From: Candidatus Martarchaeota archaeon
GTDB lineage: Archaea; Micrarchaeota; Micrarchaeia; Micrarchaeales; Micrarchaeaceae
DNA: 33,709 bases
Direction of reading: 5' to 3'
Assembly (NCBI GenBank): GCA_023485505.1
Contig: JAMCZN010000010.1
Span: forward strand, 1-33,709
A program made the position numbers and the translations under genes. Below are positions 1 through 7,243 of the stretch, piece after piece. Each line of letters opens with the position of its first letter. Position 1 is the first letter of the stretch. Below the pieces are notes generated by a model. That model had not been told where the DNA came from. It saw only the letters and a program-made list of their open reading frames with translations, and searched no databases.

Positions 1-368
1 AGCTTCTCAACTTCCTTTATAGCAAGGGCTATTCGGTAATAAGGAGCGCAGGCTCTGGAGTGAACTCGATAAGTCCTGATGTCATAGCAATAAAAAAGGG
101 GAAGGGCCTTGCCTTTGAATCAAAGGCGTGGAACGGCACAAGCATATCAATAGAGCCGGAAAAGTACAGGTCCCTGAAAGACTGGGAAGGCAATTCGGGC
201 ATGGAAACATACATGGCATGGCGCATGAACGGGATGGGCTGGTACTTCATAAAGCTTGATGAGCTTTACGTGGGGGAAAAGAACTATACAATAACAAAGA
301 AGCTTGCCATTGGCATAAACAGGAGGCCGGAGCATATAATGGAGGGAGTGCTCCCGGGGGAACTATAG
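1..368 (+). CDS. hjc: Holliday junction resolvase Hjc (5' end outside window)
   Basis: Archaeal Hjc is a dimeric nuclease that cuts four-way DNA junctions during recombination and fork repair. The frame is open from base 3 to the TAG at 366-368, so the N-terminus lies before the window. An ATG-like start at base 60 would be wrong, because the preceding codons read LLNFLYSKGYSVIRSAGSG, the conserved first helix and strand of the family. The nuclease core is visible: SPDVIA supplies the metal-binding Asp, and FESKAW supplies the E-x-K pair, as in PD-(D/E)XK enzymes. Only about 120 residues are seen, close to the full family length of 120-140, so little is missing. The catalytic Glu near the N-terminus is probably just outside. 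The next confident gene on this strand is dnaG, about 260 nt downstream. Confidence 0.88.
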   Translation, partial: LLNFLYSKGYSVIRSAGSGVNSISPDVIAIKKGKGLAFESKAWNGTSISIEPEKYRSLKDWEGNSGMETYMAWRMNGMGWYFIKLDELYVGEKNYTITKKLAIGINRRPEHIMEGVLPGEL

Positions 369-422
369 GCTTCGAGGATTCTTAAAAAAGATTTTATTTA
401 CATAGCGAAAGCGCTACACAAT

Positions 423-435
423 CTTTATATATCTT
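423..435 (+). promoter_or_regulatory. TATA-like box upstream of dnaG
   Basis: CTTTATATATCTT is the best archaeal TATA match in the 260-nt gap between hjc and dnaG. Transcription would begin near 455-460, giving dnaG a leader of about 170 nt or serving the small frame at 489. A short hairpin (TAGCG-AAAG-CGCTA, 403-416) sits just upstream, after the hjc stop; it may be an end-of-transcript structure. Confidence 0.4.
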
Positions 436-488
436 GACTATCCAACAGATTATTAGAACATGTTATTACTGACGAATTGTGGTACATT

Positions 489-593
489 ATGTGCTTTAAT
501 CTTTCAACGATAGACAAAAAAACTTACTATCTTGGAGCCTGGCTCTCGGTAGATGGAGCCATGCAATTGGGGCCGTACTGCACTTTGCCATGA
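489..593 (+). CDS. possible 34-residue small protein upstream of dnaG
   Basis: A short frame runs from ATG at 489 to TGA at 591-593. Its end reads YYLGAWLSVDGAMQLG, which is protein-like in composition. A good TATA-like element lies about 60 nt upstream (423-435), and GTGG precedes the ATG by 6 nt. No family is recognised. It could equally be chance inside a long dnaG leader: the segment also holds a small inverted repeat (GAGCC/GGCTC around 535-545). This is a weak call. Confidence 0.25.
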   Translation: MCFNLSTIDKKTYYLGAWLSVDGAMQLGPYCTLP

Positions 594-627
594 ATAGCTG
601 TTTCTGAACACAATATAAGGTGTTAGA

Positions 628-2124
628 ATGGCAAAAACTTACATTGACATAGTAAAATATATGGTAGAGGCCAGTTTCGATATATCTGGTCTTGTAGACA
701 AACCCGACATAATAGGAGCAGTATTTGGACAAACGGAGGGACTTCTTGGAAGCGACCTTGATCTTAGGGAGCTCCAAAAGAACGGAAAGATAGGGAGGAT
801 AGAGATAAACTCCAGCGCAACTGGAAGCAGGACAACTGGAAAGCTTTATTTGCCTTCATCTCTTGGAAGAGTGGAAACCTGCATACTTGCGGCAGCCATA
901 GAATCAGTAGACAGAGTGGGTCCTTTTGAGACATCCTTCAAGATAAACAAGATAGATGACACAAGGAACGAGAAAAGGAAGAAGATAATAGGAAGGGCGA
1001 AGGAGCTGGTAAAGGGGCTCATAAGCACAGGCGTCATACCTGACAGCAGGGAGCTGAGCGACCTTGTCGAAAGCGACGTAAAGGCAAGCGTGGTCACAAG
1101 TTACGGGCAGGAACAGCTCGCGGCAGGCCCAGATATAGACACAAGCGACGATATAGTGCTTGTTGAAGGAAGGGCGGATGTCATAGCGCTACTTAGAAGC
1201 GACATATCCAACTGTATAGCAGTAGGAGGGGCGACCGGCACCATACCAAAGACGATAGTCAACCTCATAGCCACAAAGGAGACGACGCTGTTCCTTGATG
1301 GAGACCGCGGAGGAGACATGATATTGAAGAGCATAATGAACGTTGGAGAGATAGACTTCGTTGCGAGGGCACCGGCAGGAAAGGAGGTAGAGGAGCTTAC
1401 GAGAAAGGAGATAATCAAGGCGCTGCGCTCAAGGATACCTATAGAGCAGGTATTCCCGAACCTCAAGAAGAATGGCAACGGCAACGGGGAACAAAAGGCG
1501 GAAAACAGAGAGGAGCAGCATGACAGGTACCAGCAGAGGCAACCACCGCAACAGCAGCAGAGGCAGAGAATGCCACAGCAGCCCAGGCAGCAGTTCGCCC
1601 AAAGACAGCAGCAACAGCAACCGGTGTTGAGCCCGTCTAGCATAGTGAACAACCTTACTTCGCCACAGCGATCAAGAACGCAGCCGCAGACAGAGGATCG
1701 CGATTCGAGGATTGACACCATAGACTCTGACCTTGACATAAAGGATTTAAGGGAAAGAAGGGACACAGGGGCAAATCCGGTGGATTCTATACCGTCGATG
1801 TACCAGCAGGGCTCTTCCGGCACAAGTGCGCCGAACCAGGTTCTTGTATCTGCTTTGGACCAGTTGCACAACACGCTTAGAGGAAGGCTCTATGACAAGG
1901 AAGGAAAGATGATATCAGAGATACCAATCAGCGACCTTATACATTCCATAGAGGATGGCAAGAATGTCTATGCGGTCGTATTTGACGGAGTGATAACGCA
2001 AAGACTTGTCGAACTCGCAAACAAATATGGCGTTAGAGAGGTGTATGGAATACGCGCCACACAGATATCGAGGAACTACGATACGGTATACCTGTTCACA
2101 AAGGAGCACGGCAAAATAAGTTAA
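628..2124 (+). CDS. dnaG: archaeal DnaG-type primase (TOPRIM)
   Basis: Archaeal DnaG is a TOPRIM protein with weak primase activity; in several archaea it is also an exosome subunit that helps recruit poly(A)-rich RNA. The sequence shows the archaeal N-terminal region (about 1-165), then TOPRIM with LVEGRADVIALL (catalytic Glu180) and the acidic motif DGDRGGD (224-230). A low-complexity linker rich in Gln, Arg and Pro follows (about 280-345), and a conserved C-terminal domain (about 405-498). At 498 residues it is longer than most archaeal DnaG proteins, the excess lying in the linker. GGTG sits 5 nt before the ATG, matching the ribosome binding pattern of this genome. Replicative priming in archaea is normally done by PriS/PriL, so an RNA-exosome role is as likely as a DNA role. 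Confidence 0.95.
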   Translation: MAKTYIDIVKYMVEASFDISGLVDKPDIIGAVFGQTEGLLGSDLDLRELQKNGKIGRIEINSSATGSRTTGKLYLPSSLGRVETCILAAAIESVDRVGPFETSFKINKIDDTRNEKRKKIIGRAKELVKGLISTGVIPDSRELSDLVESDVKASVVTSYGQEQLAAGPDIDTSDDIVLVEGRADVIALLRSDISNCIAVGGATGTIPKTIVNLIATKETTLFLDGDRGGDMILKSIMNVGEIDFVARAPAGKEVEELTRKEIIKALRSRIPIEQVFPNLKKNGNGNGEQKAENREEQHDRYQQRQPPQQQQRQRMPQQPRQQFAQRQQQQQPVLSPSSIVNNLTSPQRSRTQPQTEDRDSRIDTIDSDLDIKDLRERRDTGANPVDSIPSMYQQGSSGTSAPNQVLVSALDQLHNTLRGRLYDKEGKMISEIPISDLIHSIEDGKNVYAVVFDGVITQRLVELANKYGVREVYGIRATQISRNYDTVYLFTKEHGKIS

Positions 2125-2150
2125 TAAGCTAATCGGACCTTTTGGTGGCT

Positions 2151-2423
2151 TTATTGCCACCTTTCTGTTTTTGATATTTTTCTCATCATTACGCCGAACT
2201 GTCTTTCATCCTGCGGTTCTTTTCCTTCGACAAACCTCGTCTTTACCAGTATACCCTCTTCGCCGATGTCTGAGACCACTACCTCTTTTATGCTAGTAAG
2301 CCTTATTATCCGCTCGGCAAGAGCTTCCATATACGCATCGTCCTTGCAATTGAGCTTGAACTTGTACATCCCGTTCCTTAATTTCTTAAATTCCCTGACA
2401 CTCCCTATATTCGACCCTTTCAT
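2151..2423 (-). CDS. conserved-looking small protein, function unknown
   Basis: A protein of 90 residues that I cannot assign to a family. It is mixed alpha/beta and charged, with a strand-helix-strand feel (MYKFKLNC, then AERIIRL, then SIKEVVVSDI and ILVKTRF), so a small ferredoxin-like fold such as ACT or RAM is possible but unproven. I start it at the ATG at 2423 rather than the upstream GTG at 2429, because GAGGTG lies 5 nt before the ATG and the GTG overlaps that binding site. A TATA-like stretch (TATTATACTTAA, minus strand, near 2445-2456) sits just upstream. It converges on dnaG with 26 nt between the stops. Confidence 0.7.
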   Translation of the reverse strand: MKGSNIGSVREFKKLRNGMYKFKLNCKDDAYMEALAERIIRLTSIKEVVVSDIGEEGILVKTRFVEGKEPQDERQFGVMMRKISKTERWQ

Positions 2424-2501
2424 TTGCACACCTCTTTCCCATCTTTAAGTATAATAGGGCAGGCAAGGATACGCTGCATGCGCAGAAGGACGAAAAAATA
2501 T

Positions 2502-2518
2502 GTAACGTACAGTAACGT
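2502..2518. repeat. direct repeat GTAACGT, one helical turn apart
   Basis: GTAACGT occurs at 2502-2508 and again at 2512-2518, a 10-nt period that puts both copies on the same face of the DNA. It lies in the 330-nt gap between two divergent genes. A regulatory role is only a suggestion. Confidence 0.3.
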
Positions 2519-2682
2519 GGGGTGGTTCTTCTTTCGCCTCGACAATATTATAGAGTTCATGGCCTACCCTAATACATGAATTGCTTTTCTTCCATAGTAT
2601 ATAATGATAGTGACGCATTCTGGTCGCAAACACTATAGGCAATCGGCAAAATAATGTCCATCAATCGGGAAAATTATGTAAT

Positions 2683-2756
2683 ATATTGGTTATATACGTC
2701 TATAGTTTAACCTAAAAGAAACATATTTATTATTTAACTAATATATTAACCAATAT
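2683..2756. promoter_or_regulatory. split inverted repeat flanking the promoter of the Lrp-type gene
   Basis: ATATTGGTTA (2683-2692) and its exact reverse complement TAACCAATAT (2747-2756) flank a TATA-like box (ACATATTTAT, 2721-2730). The right arm overlaps the start codon at 2755. Because the TATA centre is about 28 nt before the ATG, the mRNA is probably leaderless, so the right arm would cover both the transcription and translation starts. The arms are 64 bp apart, about six helical turns. The gene encodes a DNA-binding protein with two Lrp-like units, so autoregulation through two half sites is a natural reading. The rest of the gap 2424-2754 shows no convincing gene. Confidence 0.5.
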
Positions 2757-4167
2757 GGATGATGTACCGCAGGCGGTCTCTCAAACGTACCTTAAGCTGA
2801 AGGAGAAATCGGACTACTGCATAACGCTCAAAAAGATAAACAGCAAGTTTTACGTATACAAAGCAACCACTTTTTGGGATAGAAAAGACAAAAAGGTAAG
2901 GAGCAGGACCGAATACGTAGGAAAGATAACCGAATCCGGAAAATTTGTAAAAAGGGCGCTGCGCCAGGTGGAAAGAAGAGAGCCTGTTTACGCGGAGCAG
3001 GCAAACGACATAAAGGGAAGATATGCGTCAAACCGCCATGAGCTTCCGGACAGTACAGAACTCACCCTGTTGACAATATTGAGCACCAATGCAAAAGCCA
3101 CCCTGTCTTATCTGGGAAAAAGGATCGGCCTCAAATCCGCAGAGACATACAGAAGGGTAAGGTTGCTTGAAAACAAGTACGGCATAAAATATGTTCCGGA
3201 GATAGACGTGGGCAAACTCGGTTTCCTGAAGTTCATGATATTCGTAAAGTTCAGGAGGAGAACGCCAAACAACGACGAGATAAGAAATGCCGCGATCAAA
3301 GAGCCCGCAATACAGCTTACCCAAAGGCTAGTCGGCAGGTACGACCTGCTCTTTTATGTACTGGCAAGGAATCCTGTCGAGGTGAACGACCTTAGGAGGA
3401 GGCTCAGGATAGCGCTTGGAAAATACGATTCATATTGGTACACAATGCCCGCATATGAACACTACGGTTTTGTGCCGTTGAGAAACGAATTTGTAGAAAC
3501 GATGAAAGACAACCTCCTCAACAGGGAGTATGCCGTCCTTTATGAATTGAACAAAAACGGGGTCGTTGACTTTAGTGAGATAGACAGGATGTATGGATTT
3601 GACCAGGGCAGATCTCTGTACACTTACCATAAGCTTTTGGATGAGGGCGTAATAAAAAGGGTAACGGTGAATATGTCAAATATTCCGCTTCTTTACGTAG
3701 GTTTGATATTTGAGGAGGTAATCAACTACGGCAAATTCAATAAGACCAGGGTGCAGTCCGTTTTGGATGTAGTTAAGGATAACGATGCCTGCCTTAACAA
3801 ATATGCATTGATATGCGCGATGGAGGAGCCGCAGGGTGCGGTTTTCTTTCTCCCAGTGGTAGAATTGAGCGACCTTGAAAAGAACAAGGAGCAGTTCTAC
3901 AGGAAGAAGAGAGGGATCTCGCTCAGCACAGCGGTAGTGACGGATACTTTGCTCGGCACTCTGTGCTTCAGGAAACTAGACCCAACGCACACCTATCAGT
4001 ATGATGACCTTGTCAATAATTACGGCATAACGCTCGGACCAAAGACCAACTACATCGAAACGGGAAGGAAAAAGAAGGAATACATAGCAATAGAAAAGGA
4101 GCTCGGAGTATGGGGGATCCCAGGCAGGCACGAAAACAGTGATAAGGGAGCCAGCATCTGGGAATGA
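2755..4167 (+). CDS. double Lrp/AsnC-like regulator with transposase-like N-terminus
   Basis: 470 residues in three parts. Residues about 25-85 (FYVYKATTFWDRKDKKVR, then EYVGKITESGKF) resemble the N-terminal segment of IS1634/IS4-type transposases, without any catalytic DDE domain. Residues about 100-240 hold a winged helix (ELTLLTILSTNAKATLSYLG, then TYRRVRLLENKYGI) and a RAM-like effector domain ending in RLVGRYDLLFYVLARNP. Residues about 255-450 repeat the plan: winged helix (REYAVLYELNKNG, then TYHKLLDEGVIKRV) and a second, more diverged ligand-binding half. Lrp proteins normally have one such unit in 140-170 residues, so this looks like an internally duplicated, perhaps pseudo-dimeric, version. 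It is convergent with the CYTH gene, 6 nt away. The target and ligand are unknown; autoregulation is suggested by the inverted repeat at its promoter. Confidence 0.75.
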   Translation: MDDVPQAVSQTYLKLKEKSDYCITLKKINSKFYVYKATTFWDRKDKKVRSRTEYVGKITESGKFVKRALRQVERREPVYAEQANDIKGRYASNRHELPDSTELTLLTILSTNAKATLSYLGKRIGLKSAETYRRVRLLENKYGIKYVPEIDVGKLGFLKFMIFVKFRRRTPNNDEIRNAAIKEPAIQLTQRLVGRYDLLFYVLARNPVEVNDLRRRLRIALGKYDSYWYTMPAYEHYGFVPLRNEFVETMKDNLLNREYAVLYELNKNGVVDFSEIDRMYGFDQGRSLYTYHKLLDEGVIKRVTVNMSNIPLLYVGLIFEEVINYGKFNKTRVQSVLDVVKDNDACLNKYALICAMEEPQGAVFFLPVVELSDLEKNKEQFYRKKRGISLSTAVVTDTLLGTLCFRKLDPTHTYQYDDLVNNYGITLGPKTNYIETGRKKKEYIAIEKELGVWGIPGRHENSDKGASIWE

Positions 4168-4173
4168 AAAAAC

Positions 4174-4749
4174 TCACTCGGACAAAAGCCTGTCCAGTTT
4201 TTCCCTGTTCCTTTTTGAAAGCGCCACCCAGTCAATCCCACGCAGTTTGTAGAATTCCACGATAGACATGTTCGCGACCTGTTCGCCACGGCTTAACGCA
4301 AGCCGCTTGTATACCTCTCTGACTTTTTTTACGCTGGCACCTTCAATCTCAACAATCCATGGCAGCTCCGGCCATTTATCGATGGTGATCTGCACGCCAT
4401 CGTACTTGTACTCTATCCTTTTGTTTTCTTCATAGATCGTAGGTTTGTACATCTTGCAAAGCATCTGCACTGCAGTCTTGAAATCGTCCACTTTTACCTC
4501 CCATTCATCCGTATGGTTTATTGCGCTGCCCTTCCTTTCCTTCAATGTTATTGTTGTGTACTTTCCGTCCGTGCGCACTCTGGCCCACATTTTATGCCCT
4601 TTGTATACGTTGGACACCTTGCCTTTTACTAGTAGTTCGACGCGCTTGAAGTTCCTTGTAGCTATGTACTTGGCGCCAAGCTTGTTGAGCTTTGACACCA
4701 CTTCATCCTTATCGACATCGCCTATCCTAATCTCTATTTCCTTCGGAAT
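4174..4749 (-). CDS. CYTH-domain protein, ATT start
   Basis: CYTH proteins form a tunnel that binds triphosphates; members include class IV adenylate cyclases, thiamine triphosphatases and inorganic triphosphatases. Reading from ATT at 4749 gives 191 residues beginning I/M-P-K-EIEIR, which supplies the ExExK-type N-terminal motif (here E-I-E-I-R, residues 4-8). The rest has the alternating charged strands of the fold (ELLVKGKVS, KMWARVRTD, YTTITLKER, PWIVEIEG). The first in-frame GTG, at 4701, would delete the motif. Upstream of ATT is a TGA in frame, and GGTGATTGA directly precedes ATT. The stop of infB lies 12 nt upstream, so the two genes are probably one transcript. Substrate and activity cannot be read from the sequence; a sequencing error at the start is the main alternative. 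Confidence 0.8.
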   Translation of the reverse strand: MPKEIEIRIGDVDKDEVVSKLNKLGAKYIATRNFKRVELLVKGKVSNVYKGHKMWARVRTDGKYTTITLKERKGSAINHTDEWEVKVDDFKTAVQMLCKMYKPTIYEENKRIEYKYDGVQITIDKWPELPWIVEIEGASVKKVREVYKRLALSRGEQVANMSIVEFYKLRGIDWVALSKRNREKLDRLLSE

Positions 4750-4758
4750 TCAATCACC
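4750..4758 (-). promoter_or_regulatory. ribosome binding site GGTGATTGA before the ATT start
   Basis: On the minus strand GGTGATTGA immediately precedes ATT. The last eight bases, GTGATTGA, also immediately precede the ATG of padR (11985-11992). GGTGAT is complementary to the 3' end of archaeal 16S rRNA. This decides the start of the CYTH gene. Confidence 0.6.
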
Positions 4759-4761
4759 AAT

Positions 4762-6519
4762 TCACAAACTCTTCTTTGAAAGCCTCTTTATCTCTTTGAT
4801 CTTTTTCAGCAGCTCCTTCTCCTCATCAGATATGAGGTCCGCGAAGTCCCCGCTAAGGAGCTTCTCATCGGAATCGGTAAGCCTTGTATAAAGGAACTGG
4901 TTCTCCTTTATCTGCCTTCCGAAGGTGGGCCCATCAACAGATATGGCAACGGAGGCGCCCTTCTTCGCCTCATCAAGCTTGGTCTTCTCCTCTTGTATCT
5001 CCTTTATCTTTCCCACAACGGTGCCGTTCTCGTTTATCAACACGTACCCGGGCTTTATCTTTCCGGCAACGACATCTACTCCGAACACAGCGGGGCCTGA
5101 AACCCTGAAACACGCGTTTGGCAACACTTTTATCATGGCAGGGAATGTCGTCTCGCTTTCGACTTTGTTCGATATGCTCTTTCTCTTCGCATCTACAAAT
5201 TCCTTATAGTCGTCAATAAGCTTGTATATTATTTCCCCCCTTATTATTTTTATGCCGCTGGTGTTAATTGATTCTTCGGCATCCTCGTCCACTTGAACGT
5301 TAAATCCGAGCACGACGGCGTTGAGCGGATCGGTCGCATTGTAGGTAAAGGCATCAAGGACATCGCGCTTCGTTATGTTGCCTATGCCCTTCTTGCTGAC
5401 GCCGAAGCCGTCCGCCTTTAGGAGCCTTGATATAGCCTCAATGCTCCCTATCGAGTCCGCCTTCAACACCACTCCTTTTTTATCAGTATCAAAAAGCTCG
5501 TTTATCTCCGACTTTATTTCCTTCTCGTAGCTTTGGTCCGTTACCTGTATGATAGGAGAACCGGGCATTGCGTCATCTAGGCCATTGCCGCTTATCTTTA
5601 TCCCGCTTGCCGCGGTCACCTCGTTAACGGAATAGAACTTTGCGGACGTGTCCCTGATTTCGCTCAGCGGCTTTGGCTTTAGAAGGGCCTTTATCTTTGC
5701 GGTCGCTATGCCGTTTGGCGTGGCGAATGCTATCATGTCGTTTACATGGAGAGTGCCGTTGTAAAGCACGACATCTATTGTCACGCCAAGACCCTTGACC
5801 TCTTTCTTCTCGAGTATGCTGCCCTTTCCGGGGCCATTGACCTCTATGTTGAGTTTGGCTTCCATGTACCTTTGCGCAAGGCCAGTAACCACCATTAGCA
5901 ATTCCGCAATGCCCTCCCCTGTCTTTGCGCTTATCGGGACTATTGCAAGCTCCTTGCTAAAGTCCTTGATCCTTGTGAAGAGCTCGCTCCCAAAGCCAAG
6001 CTCACTTAGTTTTCCTATCATCTGGTAAATCCTTTCATCGAACTCCTGCGCAACGTATGTGTTCTGCTTCTTTAGGGACTCCATTACGCTGTTCGTCTTC
6101 TGCGGTATCCAGCCCGTTATAAGGTCCACCTTGTTTGCGGCAACGACAAAGGGGGTCCTGTATTCCTTCAGTATGTTTATCGCTTCAAGCGTCTGGGGCT
6201 CAAACCCCTTTGACACGTCTACGACCAATATCGCAATGTCCGCTACGCTTCCGCCCCTTTTCCTGAGGTTTGTGAACGCTTCGTGGCCAGGGGTGTCTAT
6301 GAACAGAAGCCCAGGCAGTGTTATCTTTGCTCCAGAGCTCCTCAGCATTGGCCCGCATATCCTGTCTATAATGTCTATGGGGACTTCGCTTGCGCCTATG
6401 TGCTGGGTTATGCCTCCAGCCTCCTTTGCGGTTATTGTGGTGCTCCTAATTTTATCAAGGAGGGAAGTTTTTCCGTGGTCGACGTGTCCCATCACGACTA
6501 TTATAGGCTGCCTTATCAT
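4762..6519 (-). CDS. infB: translation initiation factor aIF5B
   Basis: aIF5B is the archaeal homologue of IF2/eIF5B, a GTPase that promotes ribosomal subunit joining and initiator tRNA placement. G-domain motifs are complete: G1 GHVDHGKT (11-18), G2 region with GGITQHIGA, G3 DTPGHE (76-81) and G4 NKVD (130-133). Domains II-IV follow, including ETTFPAMIKVLPNACFR and GPAVFGVDVVAGKIKPGY, and a helical C-terminus. At 585 residues it is of normal archaeal length with no N-terminal extension. The ATG is preceded by GGTG at 7 nt. It is divergent from ndk over a 78-nt shared promoter and is followed by the CYTH gene. Confidence 0.96.
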   Translation of the reverse strand: MIRQPIIVVMGHVDHGKTSLLDKIRSTTITAKEAGGITQHIGASEVPIDIIDRICGPMLRSSGAKITLPGLLFIDTPGHEAFTNLRKRGGSVADIAILVVDVSKGFEPQTLEAINILKEYRTPFVVAANKVDLITGWIPQKTNSVMESLKKQNTYVAQEFDERIYQMIGKLSELGFGSELFTRIKDFSKELAIVPISAKTGEGIAELLMVVTGLAQRYMEAKLNIEVNGPGKGSILEKKEVKGLGVTIDVVLYNGTLHVNDMIAFATPNGIATAKIKALLKPKPLSEIRDTSAKFYSVNEVTAASGIKISGNGLDDAMPGSPIIQVTDQSYEKEIKSEINELFDTDKKGVVLKADSIGSIEAISRLLKADGFGVSKKGIGNITKRDVLDAFTYNATDPLNAVVLGFNVQVDEDAEESINTSGIKIIRGEIIYKLIDDYKEFVDAKRKSISNKVESETTFPAMIKVLPNACFRVSGPAVFGVDVVAGKIKPGYVLINENGTVVGKIKEIQEEKTKLDEAKKGASVAISVDGPTFGRQIKENQFLYTRLTDSDEKLLSGDFADLISDEEKELLKKIKEIKRLSKKSL

Positions 6520-6553
6520 ATTGGTGCACCAAACAAAAAGAGTTAAAAATTTT

Positions 6554-6570
6554 CTTTATAATATATTTAG
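6554..6570. promoter_or_regulatory. shared AT-rich promoter core between infB and ndk
   Basis: CTTTATAATATATTTAG reads as a TATA-like box in both directions. It lies about 35 nt before the ndk ATG and about 40 nt before the infB ATG. The only other content of the 78-nt gap is the two ribosome binding sites (GGTGTAAAA before ndk, GGTGCACCAAT before infB). Confidence 0.5.
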
Positions 6571-6597
6571 CTCAGGTATAAAAAGTTAGGTGTAAAA

Positions 6598-7170
6598 ATG
6601 GAACGATCTCTAGTATTGGTAAAGCCGGATGGGGTCCTTAGGGGGCTTACTGGCGTGGTAATATCAAGGATAGAACAGGCAGGACTTAAGGTAATAGGCT
6701 TGAAGCTCGTAGTACCTGACAAGAAACTCGCTGAAAGGCATTATCCATGGGACCCAAAATGGGCGCAACAGATATGGGACAGGACCAAGAAGGCGATGGA
6801 TGCCAAGGGAGAGAAGATGCCGGCGAAGGATGCGACCGAATATGGACAATTCATAAGGAGCACACTGATGAATTATATAGTGGGAAGACCCGTTGTCGCC
6901 ATTGTCGTTGAAGGCAATGATGCGATAGCCAGCATAAGAAAGATATGCGGCGCAACATCGCCACATCTTGCCGAACCGGGCTCTATCAGAGGCATGTATT
7001 CGACAGACTCATACGATCTTGCCAACTTGCAGAAAAGGTCAGTGGTAAACATAATGCACGCTTCCGACAGCGTGACCACCGCAGACAAGGAGATACCGGT
7101 GTGGTTCACGGAAAAGGAGCTTGTGAAATACAAGAGGGCGGACGAGGACACGATATACAAGTTCGCCTAG
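6598..7170 (+). CDS. ndk: nucleoside diphosphate kinase, long form
   Basis: NDK moves the gamma phosphate from ATP to nucleoside diphosphates through a phosphohistidine. The N-terminus LVLVKPDGVLRG and the segment NIMHASDS, with catalytic His154, are typical, as are the motif GATSPHLAEPGSIRG and the C-terminal E. The protein has 190 residues, against about 140-155 for most NDKs. The extra length is mainly an insertion after the ERHY motif (about residues 50-88: PWDPKWAQQIWDRTKK and on) where other NDKs have a short helix-turn, plus a longer C-terminus. GGTG lies 5 nt before the ATG. A hairpin terminator follows the stop. Activity is expected to be normal because the nucleotide-binding and catalytic residues are present. 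Confidence 0.94.
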   Translation: MERSLVLVKPDGVLRGLTGVVISRIEQAGLKVIGLKLVVPDKKLAERHYPWDPKWAQQIWDRTKKAMDAKGEKMPAKDATEYGQFIRSTLMNYIVGRPVVAIVVEGNDAIASIRKICGATSPHLAEPGSIRGMYSTDSYDLANLQKRSVVNIMHASDSVTTADKEIPVWFTEKELVKYKRADEDTIYKFA

Positions 7171-7188
7171 ACAAACGCAGCCGTCAAG

Positions 7189-7213
7189 GGACGAATACGG
7201 GATTCGTCCTTTT
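7189..7213 (+). terminator. hairpin plus T-run after ndk
   Basis: GGACGAAT (7189-7196) and ATTCGTCC (7202-7209) form an 8-bp perfect stem with a 5-nt loop, followed by TTTT. It starts 18 nt after the ndk stop. Bacterial-style hairpins are not required in archaea, where T-runs suffice, but this one is well placed. Confidence 0.6.
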
Positions 7214-7243
7214 AAACAATCACGTTATAATATCCGTGATACT

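Noticed and set aside
60-368. Treating the hjc frame as starting at base 60
   Set aside because: The preceding codons encode the conserved start of the family, so the true start lies before the window.
1540-1630. Gln-codon repeat in dnaG as a possible assembly error or frameshift
   Set aside because: The frame continues through it into a conserved C-terminal domain; low-complexity linkers are normal here.
1101-1874. Long antisense frame opposite dnaG
   Set aside because: A shadow of a strongly coding gene; its sequence is Cys/Leu/Ser-rich low complexity from antisense of the Gln repeat.
2445-2642. 65-codon minus-strand frame upstream of the small unknown gene
   Set aside because: Composition is not protein-like, there is no binding site, and the stretch contains promoter-like TATA elements for the gene at 2423.
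2755-3010. A transposase or insertion sequence
   Set aside because: Only an N-terminal transposase-like segment is present, without DDE residues, inverted ends or target duplications.
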